From Phytophthora quininea (lineage: Eukaryota > Oomycota > Peronosporomycetes > Peronosporales > Peronosporaceae), in contig JAAVTG010000717.1 in NCBI GenBank assembly GCA_011947345.1, positions 124,001-188,000 on the forward strand: DNA of 64,000 bases. Direction: 5' to 3'. How positions within the stretch are numbered: the stretch's first letter is position 1; each line of letters starts with the position of its first letter. This document shows, in pieces, positions 42,606 through 53,515 of the stretch. A model generated the notes under the pieces. The model ran no database searches and was not told the origin of the DNA. It saw only the letters and a list, made by a program, of their open reading frames with translations. A program made the translations under genes and the position numbers.

Positions 42606-43388
42606 ATGCCCATGCAGGTGGAATTGATCCCCGTGCTGTCGGACAACTACGCGTACCTTCTGATCGACAGTGACAGCCGCGTCGCTGCGGCGGTGGACCC
42701 TGTGGACGCCCAGAAGGTGCTCGACCGCGCGCTGGAGCTGGACGTAACAATTTCGACGGTGCTGACTACCCATTCGCACTGGGACCACGCGGGAGGCAAC
42801 CGAGACCTCGCAGAGCTCATCCGCAAGCGTGACGGACGCGAGATCTGCATTGTTGGCGGCCCTGGAGACGCCGTGGAGGCGCAGACGCGGACGGTGACAA
42901 ATGGGGACCTTGTTACCGTCGGAGGTCTCCAAATTCAAGTGTACTTTACCCCCTGCCACACTAGAGACCACGTGCTGTACCATTGCCAAGACGCACTCTT
43001 TACGGGCGACACCTTGTTCATTGCAGGCTGCGGCCGGTTCTTTAGTGGTTCTCCGGCCGAGATGCACTTCGCTCTGAACGAGGTGGTGGCCAAACTACCG
43101 GAACAGACCAATATCTACTGCGGCCACGAGTACACGGCCAGCAACCTACGCTTTGCTACCCATGTGGAACCAGATAATGCGCTGGTGCAGAAGAAACTGC
43201 AGTGGGCGCTGGACAAGACCAAGAGCACGGAACCGACTGTCCCATCGACGGTGAAGGAAGAACTGGAGACCAACCCGTTCATGAGAGTGGACCAACCTGA
43301 CGTGCAGAAGTTCGCCGGTGAGACGAACGACGTGGAAGTGATGAGGGTACTGAGAGCTGCCAAGGACAATTTTGTCATTGGAAAGTGA
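42606..43388 (+). CDS. Hydroxyacylglutathione hydrolase (glyoxalase II)
   Basis: Metallo-beta-lactamase-fold enzyme hydrolysing S-lactoylglutathione to lactate and glutathione, the last step of methylglyoxal detoxification. Intact 260 residues, family standard. Metal ligands: THSHWDHAGG, the His of TPCHTRDHV, the bridging Asp of LFTGDTLFIAGCGRFF, and the His of YCGHEYT. The glutathione-binding region includes the basic ERxFLRKK-type segment in other species; here the C-terminus has LETNPFMRVDQPDVQ, close to the usual NPFLR pattern. No targeting sequence seen, so probably cytosolic. No frameshift or intron. Confidence 0.96.
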   Translation: MPMQVELIPVLSDNYAYLLIDSDSRVAAAVDPVDAQKVLDRALELDVTISTVLTTHSHWDHAGGNRDLAELIRKRDGREICIVGGPGDAVEAQTRTVTNGDLVTVGGLQIQVYFTPCHTRDHVLYHCQDALFTGDTLFIAGCGRFFSGSPAEMHFALNEVVAKLPEQTNIYCGHEYTASNLRFATHVEPDNALVQKKLQWALDKTKSTEPTVPSTVKEELETNPFMRVDQPDVQKFAGETNDVEVMRVLRAAKDNFVIGK

Positions 43389-43465
43389 GGAAGGCGAGAG
43401 CAATTGTGCTCATGTTACTTGTAACTCAAAGACTCCAACACGTTGGACTAACGAATGTAGCGGTC

Positions 43466-44557
43466 TTAGAGCGGGGTCTCAGTTCCGTACAGGAACAACA
43501 GAAAATTCTTTGGCTCCCTCGCCCATGTGCCATATCCAGCGTTCGACATTGGCGGGGTCCATCTTGATTCCGTTTTGGCGAGGCGAAGGGAGCCATGTAG
43601 CAATTCCACGTACCTCTTCACTGTTGCAGCGGAGTAGCCCTGTTTCGCAAGATCCATCACCAATTGCTGGCGATCTTCACCACTGTTTGTCGATACAAGA
43701 CGCTCGCGATCCGACCGCAACATATCGGTATCACTTGCGCACGATCCCACCTCGTAAGGTTTCAAAATCACCCACTCGCGTGCATTACCAGGAAGATCCG
43801 TCTGAAGTACGTATATTTCTCCCCACCTTGCTAGGACCATCCCCAGAGGGCAATCGCCGGGTTTCCCTCAATCACGACGTAGCCGCAGCCAGGGCGTTTC
43901 AGCTCGAATTTCTCCCCACGGCCGTCATCAAAAACACACTGACCTTCAGAGGCGCCGCCATGGCATAGGAACTTACTTTGGTGCCTTGCATCCCCGACCG
44001 TAATCTAACCGTCTGCATAGTGACCGTATAGCGACTCCATGATCTTTTTGGTTCTGCTGGGCCAATAGCCCCGTTTTGTAAGCCTCATCACCAACTCCTG
44101 CTGATCTTCACGACGATCCGTTGGATACGAGTCGCTGCCAATCCGATAGCAACAGTTGATCCATCCTGAGCGATTGCAGCTCGTACGGCTTCAAAATGAC
44201 CCATCGGTTCGCAGTACTCGGAAGATCCGCCCGACAGACACACATTTTCCTCTCCTTTGCGATACCAATTCCCAATGTTCTTCCTACCCTGTGGCTTGCA
44301 AACACGACCGTTCCGTCTTAGGCAACTTTCGGCTCCAGCTTGACGGCATCATACTTGTACATTCGGCATTCTCCTGATTCTTCATTCCCGGTGTAGAGAG
44401 ACTCGAAATTGATTTTCGCATCTCGAATGGCAACCCAGCCATCGACCAGGTGAAGCTCGAAGAAGTTGGGGTCGCAAACACGACCCCTGCTGGAAGGAAC
44501 TCTATCCCCACTTGAAGTCATCAAGATCACTGGTGTGTCGAAAGGCAGCGTGTACAT
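43466..44557 (-). pseudogene. LYGT-family protein, minus-strand fused copies
   Basis: A member of an unrecognised family with seven copies in the window (blocks: LPFDTPxVxMT..GD; VELHxVxxGWVxIxDA; GYVV..TGxxLG; EWVILKPYEL; two LYG[ST] repeats). Reading from 44557: MYTLPFDTPVILMTSSGD and ELHLVDGWVAIRDA, then by 44300 RWVILKPYELQSLRMDQLLL, then near 44000-44040 a second partial start (ITVGDARHQ after a TAG), KFELKRPGCGYVVIEGNPA, EWVILKPYEVGS, and the closing LFLYGTETPL at 43466. So parts of two tandem copies are fused, with several stops and shifts. The codon matching copy 45731's ATG is TTG, so the start is moved downstream. Confidence 0.7.
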
Positions 44558-44607
44558 GTCGACGTGCTCCAAAGTGCAGAATGAACAGAAAGTCGCATAG
44601 TTACAGG

Positions 44608-45294
44608 TTTTGTCGAGGACACGAATGACAAATCTCGCTCGGTTGGTATTCGCGAGGGTTCTTACGGAGCATGCAGCTTTACGACTGATGGTGGGAAATT
44701 CGTCGTGAAAGTCTCGACCGCTGGTCACCTCGTGTTCGAACATTTATTGACCAGCAATGCACTCGAAATCGATACTCAAGGCCAAGAAGACGTGTGTGTT
44801 TGTTGGTCCCAGTTCTCTGGCAAGACTCAAAAGTGGTTTTTGGCGAAAGTGCACGACTTCAACGAGGCTAATGTAACAGCACCTTCGAGGTCGAGTCTGA
44901 CGCGTTTTGCTACTGCAAGCACTGCTGCGGATCGCCGTGAATTGATCATGCGTTTCGCCCACGACTACAGGGCCGAAGTTGGTGATTTTTGCAGCTGTTG
45001 TATGGCTGCACCACTCCGTGCGAAATCAAGACGGACGCTGCGAATGTGGAGCGTCGACAGAAGATTTTCGAGCTGGTGGAGTGCGGTAAGAAGCCAGAGG
45101 ACATAAAAACTTTGATGTTGCTGCTGTATGGCACGGAGTCGGTACTTCCGAGTACTGTGGCATACGAGCAAAACCAAAGCGAATTTGTTGACGTTGATGC
45201 CGCTGATGTAGGTAAGGAAGAAGAAACGGTGAAGGAAGAAGTGAGTCCAACCGGTGACACGGCCCTACTCGTTTCTTCGTGCAAACCTTTCTAA
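44608..45294 (+). pseudogene. LYGT-family protein, 5'-truncated copy
   Basis: Begins inside block 2 of the family (GFVEDTNDKSRSVGI), right where the oppositely oriented copy starts, so its first 60 residues or so are gone. Then KFVVKVSTAGHLVFEHL and LEIDTQGQ, TQKWFLAKVHDFN, and after a single-base shift near 44985 the C-terminal repeats MQLLYGCTTPCEIKTDAAN and IKTLMLLLYGTES. An extra acidic tail (EFVDVDAADVGKEEETVKEE) reaches the stop at 45294 and is not seen in the other copies. Confidence 0.65.
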
Positions 45295-45708
45295 ATAGGA
45301 TGCGGGGAATTTCAGTTTTGTTGCGTTCGTACACCGCAATTTTGCATTGAAGTGCTCGTCGTGTACGGTATGATGAGCTGATAGCTAGAAGGCGCACGGT
45401 ATCGTCGATGCCGCACACATTGCAGAAGGATTCAACGAAACTCAGTCGACGACTGGGACCCGCCTACAATCACATCAGGACGAAGGACCGATGGGCTCTG
45501 ATACTAGCCCTTTTGATCATATCTCGACTCTTTAGGAAACTACCAGCCATATAGCCCGAAGAAACCTTTGCTGAGTACCAAACCATCACCGATCGAAAGT
45601 TGTCGGTAGGCCAGAACGTCTATGAATGTCATTTCTTACATTTCTTATAATCAAACACCTAAAGATGCTGACACCATCAATCAATCAACAGTTCGTGTCG
45701 TGGCAGTC
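45295..45708. other. Intergenic region
   Basis: No gene supported between two family copies. Confidence 0.4.
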
Positions 45709-45723
45709 TTCACTCTGCAATTT
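45709..45723 (+). promoter_or_regulatory. Inr-FPR core promoter of an LYGT-family copy
   Basis: TTCACTCTGCAATTT matches the oomycete Inr-FPR consensus and ends 7 bp before the ATG at 45731, fixing that start and implying a very short leader. Confidence 0.7.
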
Positions 45724-45730
45724 ATTGGAG

Positions 45731-46457
45731 ATGGAACGCATCGACGTGAGCACGCTACCTTTCGACACTCCGGTGATTTTAATGACTCATGATGGAGATC
45801 AACTGGTTTCGGTTGGAAACCCAAAACCTGGAAACAGGCAAAATCTGGTCGAACTCCACTGTGCAAGAGGTTGGGTCACCATCAGAGATGCCAGGCGCCC
45901 GACCATGAAGTTATGCCGTAGCGTATTTGCAGACTACCATTGTTTTGGTAATGCTAGCGGGTGCAGCTCGAGCTGAAGCGTTTCCCCATCGCGACCACGT
46001 CTTATTTGTGGGAAAATCCGGCGACTCATATCTGGGGATGGTGCGAACAGACGGAGGAAAACAGTGTGTCATTCGGCCTCGTCTTCCTCTAATTGAAAAC
46101 GAGTGGGTGATTCTGAAGCCCTACGAGTTGGAATCATGCGCAACCGTTGACGACATGCTGCTGTCGGATCGCAAGCGCCTTGTCTCCACCAACAGTGATG
46201 AAGACCGACAGCAATTGGTGATGGACCTCGCCAAACAGGGCGACTCGACCAAACGAATTAACAAGTTCTTGGAATTACTTTACGGTTCTTCTACGCCGCA
46301 CCAAAACGATATCAAGATGGATCGAGCTAATGTCGACCGCCGTCAAGACATCGTCCGACTTGTGGAATCGGGCGTCGGCGTAGTTGGGTACGGTCCAGTC
46401 GCGGGGGAGCTAGAGACGTTTGTACTGTTCCTCTATGGAACCAAGACCCCACTTTAA
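45731..46457 (+). pseudogene. LYGT-family protein, copy with frame break(s)
   Basis: Best-preserved member of the left cluster. The ATG at 45731 (MERIDVSTLPFDTPVILM) is set by the promoter just upstream. The frame breaks near 45930-45980 and resumes as HVLFVGKSGDSYLGMVRTDG, NEWVILKPYELESC, a Lys/Arg-rich helix, then the two C-terminal repeats INKFLELLYGSSTP, with IKMDRANVDRRQDIVRLVE, and LETFVLFLYGTKTPL, stop 46457. About 240 residues if joined. No signal peptide or membrane helix. Function unknown. A sequencing indel could explain the single break region, so it may be a working gene. Confidence 0.65.
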
Positions 46458-46827
46458 GGCTCTGGAAACATTCCTTGAATGAAATTGTGGTGATGTCCCG
46501 CAGTGAAGTAGCTCAAACGCTAATGCACTTATCAGTTTTTAACATTCGTGACTAGATTTCGTGTAGGTGTCTTGTTAACCCGTACTTGCACGGCAATGGA
46601 AATATACGGCGTGAATCGCTGCACAAGTAGCGAACTTCGGACCACTCACACGGCAGAAATCATGCGTGACGATCGTCAGCAAATTCGTTTGCAGTTTTCG
46701 CAGAAAAAGATTGACTTTTTCGTTTACGTCGAAAATTGTTCGCATTTTGAACCAAGATGGCGCTGCCGGAGGCGCGCTGCTAAAGACGGCGACGTCACCC
46801 TTCCTGGATGAGATCAACGCTGACAAG

Positions 46828-47245
46828 ATGCCGGGGTCCAGACGTCTGGTCCTAGCAGCAGAAGACGAAGGAGGAGAAGAAGCGTGCTATGCGGCTCCAC
46901 GCTTCGAAACACAGAGTACGACCTTGCGGACCGGACGCCAATATCATGATGGCGTCTTGGTCCGAGCCGATGAAGTGGAGCAACACGGAGAAGCGTCTGA
47001 ACAAGCAGATTTTTACATCTCTTTGCTGATGGCAGCGCTCTGTTTGACCGGAGCGATTTTGTCTGCTGTTTGGACGCTCTCTATCTGAGCAAGCGTATGA
47101 AAACGCGCTGTATCTGTATGATGGTGGATCGACGGTTGTGAAGGCGCCAGTGGTTTTTTTCGTGATGGCATTGTATTATTCCTTGCTGCTCATTTTGTTC
47201 ATTCCCGTGCCGCTGTACGTCAATATGTCATCGGTGCAGTCGTAA
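46828..47245 (+). CDS. Small two-helix membrane protein (unknown)
   Basis: ATG 46828 (MPGSRRLVLAAEDEGGEE) opens a frame with an acidic-charged soluble part of about 60 residues, then a transmembrane helix (FYISLLMAALCLTGAILSAV). After a single-base shift near 47075-47085 the frame continues through LSEQAYENALYLYDGGS into a second helix (APVVFFVMALYYSLLLILFI) and stops at 47245. About 138 residues. I do not recognise the family. The clean continuation across the shift argues for a real gene with an indel. Confidence 0.5.
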
Positions 47246-47264
47246 ATGACCTGGAAATGTACAC

Positions 47265-47840
47265 ATGGAGAAGTTCGCTCATAATCGAGGCCTGGGCGAT
47301 TCACTACCGCATTTAATCACATGCGCCAGATCGACCTGCGACGCATTGAATGCGTCGACTGACATCCGTCCGGACCTCGATTCCATAGTAGAAGAGCTGG
47401 AAGCGTACAGCCGTAACGATAATGATTGCGAGGACACAGGCGCATTGTTCACAACATCAGAGCCGCGGGCCTCACGGGCCTCAGTATCTCCAAGAAATCA
47501 GCGTAAGCAACTTGGTTGATCCTGTAGTCTGCAAGAACGGGCTTGACGAAGTTCTGGTATTACAGGACATGGTACTCGGGACAAAAATGGTCATTTCAAT
47601 TTGCCCTTAACAGCGTTCCCCTGGCCTTCTACCGAGACCAGGACGACAACAACGGCCAAGATGGACTGCTACGCAGTGCCCGTGCCCCACCTGCTGGACG
47701 AAATTCGGCAGGCAACATTTTCCGCGGGCCAAGGCCGCCGTAGCTTCTTCTCGGTGTCGGTATTATCTCATCGCAATATCAAGCACGCTGTCAAGCACGT
47801 CAGACCCGTAGCTCAAACTGGTAACAGGTAAGAAAATGTA
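47265..47840 (+). pseudogene. Small coding fragments, one kinase-like
   Basis: A frame at 47265-47519 contains ALNASTDIRPDLDSIVEEL, which resembles the end of a protein kinase domain (xxRPxxxxIVxxL). Near 47660-47831 another frame reads DCYAVPVPHLLDEIRQATF. Neither has a credible start or context. They look like broken ends of larger genes; evidence is weak. Confidence 0.25.
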
Positions 47841-47881
47841 TTCATTAGGCCGCTAAGCTGCACAACGAACTCAAAGACTCC

Positions 47882-48723
47882 TTAGCTTCTGCTGCGGCTT
47901 GTGCGTCGTCGACTTCTGCTTCGACTAAAACTTCGGCTGCTCCGCGAGCGGCTAGAGCTTCTGCTTCGCGATCGGCTGCGTCGGCCGCGGCTAAAGCTCC
48001 TGCTCCTGCTTCGAGAACTGAAGCTCCGACTGCGACTGACGCTGCGTCGACGGCGGAACGGACTCGGCGAGCGTCGTCGCCCTCGGAACGGAGCCAACGG
48101 ACTGCGACGTCCCCTAAATGGAGACGGCGCCCGACGTCGGAATGGGGATCTCGAGCGTCGAGGGCTGCGAGAGCGTCCTCTAAATGGAGACGCGTTGCGT
48201 CGTCCACGACGGCCGGGGAGCGTCGTCTTGGCGACGGAGAGCGGAACCGACCGCGGCGGCTGCTTCGAGATCGTCTGGCTGGAGACCTCGCGACGGTGCG
48301 TCTGCTATTGGAGCGCGGCGGAGGCTCCGCTTTTGCCACATCGGGCAGCACCCGCAGCTTGTTGCCGTCCAGCCAGCCGTCGTGCATGTGGTCCTTGGCG
48401 CTGTCGGCGTCTTTCTGAGTGGCAAAGGCGACGATCGCGCTGGCCTTGCCCCTAGGGACGGCCATCTCCACCTTCAGCACGACGCCGAACTTGCCGAAGA
48501 TCTCCTTTAGGTGGTCGGCGTTGACATTGCGTGTGAGGTTCTCGACACGCAAGTTGACCGCGTGGGTCTTGGGGCTCTTGGGGCTCTTGCTCTTGCTGTT
48601 GCCGTGGGCTCTGACGGAAACGTTGGAAGGGGAGCGACTGCGACTGCGTCTGGAAGACGCCGAGCGGGAGCGGGACGCAGACTTGCGACTGGCCGAACGC
48701 GAGCGAGTGGAGGGAGACGCCAT
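47882..48723 (-). CDS. RNPS1/SR45-like splicing factor (RRM plus RS domain)
   Basis: Pre-mRNA splicing or exon-junction-complex protein. ATG 48723 opens an RS-rich start (SRSASRKSASRSRSASSRR), then one RRM: VNLRVENLTRNVNADHLKEI (RNP2 side), FGKFGVVLKVEMAVPRGKA and SAIVAFATQKDADSAKDHM (RNP1 side). The C-terminus is an RS/RG domain with SPFRGRR repeats and long RS dipeptide runs, ending at 47882. A base is missing in the run at 48215-48218; in the uncorrected frame the RS domain turns into a non-RS sequence, which shows the shift clearly. About 280 residues. Confidence 0.85.
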
Positions 48724-49252
48724 TGCGCCGGGGATCTGGCACTTTGACTTTCAATGATTGGATCCACAGCTAAATGGTGTAATCTTTAACGTACAGATCG
48801 AAAAAATCGGCGCTAGGGAAAACAGCGCGGTCTTTAAGATACAGCACAGTAATTGTGTTACACAATGGAGCGGAGGAAGAAGCCGACACTTGTTCGCCAA
48901 AACTCTTGTTTGGGCGGGTGGGTGTGACACGGGTGGGCTCATTTTTACTACCCATATGAAGTCATAGGCCCACGAGCCGCCTCGGACCGTCTTCCGCCCT
49001 CAATTCTTATGGAAATTACATCAAACGCTACACACGGCGGTTCCCGTTGAACCGCTTGGGTTGCGGAACTATGTTGACCACTTAATCCTTCCTGGCAACG
49101 CTGGAGATGATTCTGCTCCTTGGAGTTTTTACAGCATTCACTGTTCAATTTAAATCGTTTCCCGCATTTCCCCCTCGACCCCCCCAACAACCCTCGGCCT
49201 CAGGCTGAGCTGTCCTCGCCATCCTCGTCCCGAGTAATCCAAGATCGCAATG
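48724..49252. other. Intergenic region
   Basis: No gene supported over about 530 bp. Short frames on both strands overlap with no domain. Confidence 0.4.
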
Positions 49253-50140
49253 ACAACCCCGATCATGCCGTCCCGCACTCAGTCGCACAAGTTGGCTAAG
49301 CCACGTACAGTTAAGCACGGGAGAAGGAAGGACCCCGCATGGAACGGCGTCATTGTGGCCGATGACATCGTCTCGTGCAAGGAATAGGAGAATTTCATCC
49401 ACCAGGTGGGAAAGACGCATGTTGAGCGAGTTCGAGACCATTTCAAGCGCAAGTGCTCCAAATGGCCCGTGCCTAAGGGCATTAATTGCAGATTGTTTCT
49501 GCCTGCTCTCTCCCCACCAAGCTGTCTGCATTCCACCGCCAGTTTGCGCTGTGGTTCTATTCCACTTGAATGACATTCAACAAGGTCGACCATGCGGCTT
49601 TGGCCAATGCTATGGCTCCGTGGTGGATCTCCCGAAAGCGAAGGAGCTTTCGACTACCCTTCTTGATGAAGTATATGGAAAATTGAAGTAGGTGATGGCT
49701 CGGTGAGCGGTCAGGAAAAACAATGCACGCTGGTAACAGATGTTTGGACGGATGTCAACGGTAAGAGCGAGATCAACTACGTCTGGATATGCGGCCAAAA
49801 TACGTTCCTTCACGAGACGGCTTACACCGAAAATATGTTCCACAGCGCCGAGATTTTGCAGCCGATATCAAGCGCATCATTGAAGCAACGAAGGCTACGA
49901 AGGTTACGAAGATATCTGCGGTTGTCACAGACAACACGAGTACGAACAAACTCATGTGGCAGACTCTACAGGTGGCTTATCCGCTCGTGATTTTCCATGG
50001 CTGTATCTCCTACGACACCCATTTGGCTGTCAAGGATCTTGTCGCGAGGTTACCATGGCTCAAGAAGTTGGAGGAAAGTTGTCACAAGCTGGTTCGCTTT
50101 TTCAAGAAGCATCATCAAGAATTTGGAGGCTGTTGACAAC
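49253..50140 (+). mobile_element. hAT-superfamily transposase remnant
   Basis: Coding pieces in three frames. A BED-type zinc finger region comes first (RRKDPAWNGVIVADDIV, then GKTHVERVRDHFKRKC), then FHRQFALWFYS and LSTTLLDEVYGKLK, then LVTDVWTDVNGKSEINYVWI, and the DUF659-like part DIKRIIEATKATKVTKISA, TDNTSTNKLMWQTLQV and HLAVKDLVARLPWLKKL. This is the order seen in hAT transposases. Stops and shifts make it inactive, and the C-terminal dimerisation region is missing where the Copia remnant begins. No terminal inverted repeats found. Confidence 0.75.
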
Positions 50141-50184
50141 AACTTCAAGATTAACTTCCCCACGTCAAACAAGTGATCTCTCTT

Positions 50185-52750
50185 ATTCGCACACCACGTG
50201 AAGTATGAGGCCACAACTGGAGTTGGCTCGCACCCCTACCAGTTTCACGCCAAGCCCGCCAACAACACTAGTTTAGATCTTGCAGCCACTTCGGGTAAGT
50301 TGAGCAATATCTTACTATGGCATAAACGAATGGGGCACCCTAACATTGGCATTTTGCAGGATCTGGCTAAGAAAGACACTGTCTTGGATATGGGACTACC
50401 AAACTTCGATCCGACTACTTCTGCTTCTCTTGCATTTACGCTAAGTCCCATCGTAATCCTTCGAATAAAAGAACGGTTGAGCGTGCCAAATCCCCCTTGA
50501 AAGTTTCGCACCAATATGGCTGGACCACCTCCACTGTCGACTCTGTCGGGATCTCGATACTTGCTCATGTTCATCGATGTCTACTTTCGACACATGTTCA
50601 TCTACATTATTGAGCGCAAGTCTGATCTATACGACTGCTATGGAAAATTCAGAAAAGTGCACGAAACATGGTCCGTGCTGACATTGACACCGTGGAATAC
50701 CAAGCTAACCTCCATGACGTCGAAGTCCAAAACCTTCAGAGCGACAACGCTCGTGTGTACAAAAAACTGGGGAAACTCATCTTAAAAAACATGCACGCTC
50801 AATTCACTAATGCGTATACCCCGCAACAAAATAGAGTAGCAAAGCAGATCTTCTCAACGTCGTTCCGAGCTCTGTCCCAGACAACATCACTTCGCATGGA
50901 AAATGGTTTGGGCGGAAACCCTCTGCTAACTATCCCAAAGATTCCTGAGCTACGCCGGGATAAACTTGTCGCCCGTGCCAAGAAATGAATGTACTTGGGG
51001 TTACCATCCAGCAAGAAGGGATACAGACTACTTAACTACCAAAGAAAACAAAGTAAATTATAGCGAAGAGATTGGATTTCGTGAAAATGAATCCCCTACG
51101 TTGTATGTTTTTAGATCGTACGAGTTCATCGAGTATTATCAATGACACGGATGCTGTTTCGAACTGGTGCTTCCTTCACCCCAGCCCCTCTCTACAGTTC
51201 ACTCCGGTTACCCCATCCTTTCGACCCTGGCGGAAGCACTGAATCAAAATATCGGGGCTTTTACTATATCAACTGAACCTCTGCCTACAAAAAGGCTAGA
51301 AAAAATGCTCACACCGGTTGATGAAGAATCTCATGCGACACTAAATGATCCCCTCGATTTTGAGGACCGAAAAGCTCACAAGGAGTTTGTTCATACTCTT
51401 CTTGCCATCCGCCACGTATCGGAACCCAAAACAGAGAGGCAGTGCGTCTACCCGAAGCCTCGGAATAGAAACGAGCAGCTCGCTCCGAGTACAAGTCCTT
51501 AATGGATAATAAGACATGGATCCTTACAGCATTAATGAAAAGCCGATGCGCACGCCAAAGCCGTTGGATATTGTCGTCGAGTACAAAGCCAACGGCGACA
51601 TCGATCATTTAAAAGCACTGTCAGTCATTAAAGACATCCTCGAAAACTATGGGATTGACTACGATGAAATATGCACCCTCGTCATCCGCACGGAGGTACT
51701 TACTTCTTGCTATTGCAGCTCTACTTGACATGGAAATCCACCAAACGGATGTCAAAACTGCTTTACTCAATGGGTTTCTCGATGAAGAGATCTACATGAC
51801 CCAACCGGAAGGACTCATCGTTCGTGGCAAAAACGCCTAGTGTGTAAGCTACATAAGAGCCTCTACGGCCTCAAACCAGCTCCACGAATTTGGTACCGTA
51901 CCCGGAGTGCATTTTCTGATCAGTATGGGCTTGACAAACTCATTAAGGACCAATGTGGCTTCATGAAGACTATTGACGGCACAACTTGTTATGTTTTGGC
52001 CTATGTCGATAGCCTCCTCACCATTACACCCACTCTTGCCACAATCCACCGCATCAAGGAAGCGCTAAAACAGCGTTTTTAGATGTCTGACGTCGGAGAC
52101 GCTCAGTTCGTTCTTGGCTGGTCAATTGTACGAAATCGAAAAATCAGTCGCTCTTCCTTCACCAAGAATATACCCTACCACGGCCCTAGACCGCTTCTGT
52201 CATCTCCATGCACACTCGGTGACCACATCCACCGATCGGAGTGTCAAACTGACTCTCGATACGTGCCCTCGAACCAAAACGGAACAGGGTGAGATAAAGG
52301 GGCGATCCCGTACAGGGAGGTACAGAGAGCAATTTCAACACCAACAGTATATAACTTATACAGACTTAGACTATTCAAACTGTGTAGATACATGTCGATC
52401 AGTAGGAGGCTACGTGACGCTAATGTGCGGAAGTCTAATCTCATGGCAATCTAGGAAGCATCACACCGTAGTGCTATCCACAACAGAAGCAGAATATATT
52501 GCCTCATGTCACAGCATACAATACGTTATCTTCCTAAACCTCCTCCTTAAAGAGCTAGGCTTCAAAATTCCACATACAGTTTATGAAGACAACCAACGTT
52601 GTATTAAACTATTGTATAATCCCGAGTCGCATATTAGATCGAATGAAATGACACGTACTTTCTCGTTGGTTGGGGAGACACTCAATAACCAGCAGGGCTG
52701 GCTCGCGCCGCCGGACAATCTTTCTGGCTCGGCGGACTTGGCTACACCAT
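50185..52750 (+). mobile_element. Ty1/Copia retrotransposon pol remnant
   Basis: Fragments in Copia order. The gag-pre-integrase zinc region (LLWHKRMGHPNIGILQDLAK) is near 50315. The integrase region follows (MAGPPPLSTLSGSRYLLMF; LQSDNARVYKKLGKL; NAYTPQQNRVAK). The reverse transcriptase has EIHQTDVKTALLNGFLDEEI, KLHKSLYGLKPAPRIWYRT and a YVDxLL site (LAYVDSLLTI). RNase H has the typical SWQSRKHHTVVLSTTEAEYI. Integrase before reverse transcriptase is diagnostic of Copia. Many stops and frameshifts; gag and protease are missing and I could not define LTRs. It abuts the hAT remnant directly, so one element is truncated by the other. Confidence 0.88.
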
Positions 52751-53309
52751 AGACAAGGGTCGAGATAACGCAGCCACTTTCCCTTACGTTACAGTACCAA
52801 GTGCAGTGCGTGAGTAGAATACCCGCCGAAACTAACATGGCCATGATCCGTCGTTGGCTCCGTTTTCACCAGGGGCTCTAGTACTGCTTTGAGGCGTCGT
52901 GGTGTGAAAAATCGCGGGCTTGAAGAGCGTTGTTCACCATATACAAATCGCAGTTGGAATAATTCTGAGGCAAACAGTCTTGATTTTGACACGCATAGCG
53001 TCTTACGTTCATTTACAACGTATAGCAAGAATATAAATGTGAGAAACAAGCACTGACGCATAAATGCATACACATAGCATGGGGCTGCAACCTCAACGAG
53101 AGATATGGAGTCATAATGCTCGACGGTCGGGCAGTGGTCCAGGAAGCGCTCGACACGGTTGCAGCCTCACACAAATACACTTCTGATTATCTAATCAACT
53201 TACAACTGATTATAGTGCTTTTATAGGATGCAATGGGTACGAGAATCAGCATTCCAACAAATATCGCATAAGAACCGGGGAAGGTAACCAATCTCAAAGC
53301 AATTCGCTA
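52751..53309. other. Repeat-flanking sequence, nothing recognised
   Basis: Possibly the 3' end or LTR of the Copia element, but no direct repeat was found in the window to prove it. Confidence 0.3.
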
Positions 53310-53515
53310 CGTACCACAATGAATGTACACTGGCCTACAAAACTTAAGTAAGAATGGTAACCATTTTCGAATAAATAGTGCATTTGGACATGGTCGCACC
53401 TTACAGCTTCTCATGAACTTAGCAAATCCCACGCCTAGAGTTAGAAGACGCCATCCTAACCACCTGGCATAGCTGACCCTTAAGTCAGCTACTGCTAATT
53501 GAGCCACATGATTTA
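53310..53515 (-). repeat. tRNA-like element, possible SINE
   Basis: On the minus strand about 50-100 bases look tRNA-derived: a box-A-like TGCCAGGTGGTTAGGATGGC, an anticodon-arm-like GCGTCTTCTAACTC (TCT anticodon, Arg) and a decayed box-B-like GTGGGATTTGC. About 120 bp of unrelated sequence follow, the usual SINE length. The cloverleaf does not close properly, so it is not a functional tRNA. Confidence 0.3.

Noticed and set aside
47901..48455. Arg/Leu-rich plus-strand frame
   Set aside because: Antisense of the RS domain of the RNPS1-like gene.
52751..53300. Copia 3' LTR
   Set aside because: No second copy upstream of 50185, so it cannot be shown as a direct repeat.
53420..53475. Functional tRNA-Arg gene
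   Set aside because: Anticodon loop fits, but the T-arm and acceptor stem do not pair.
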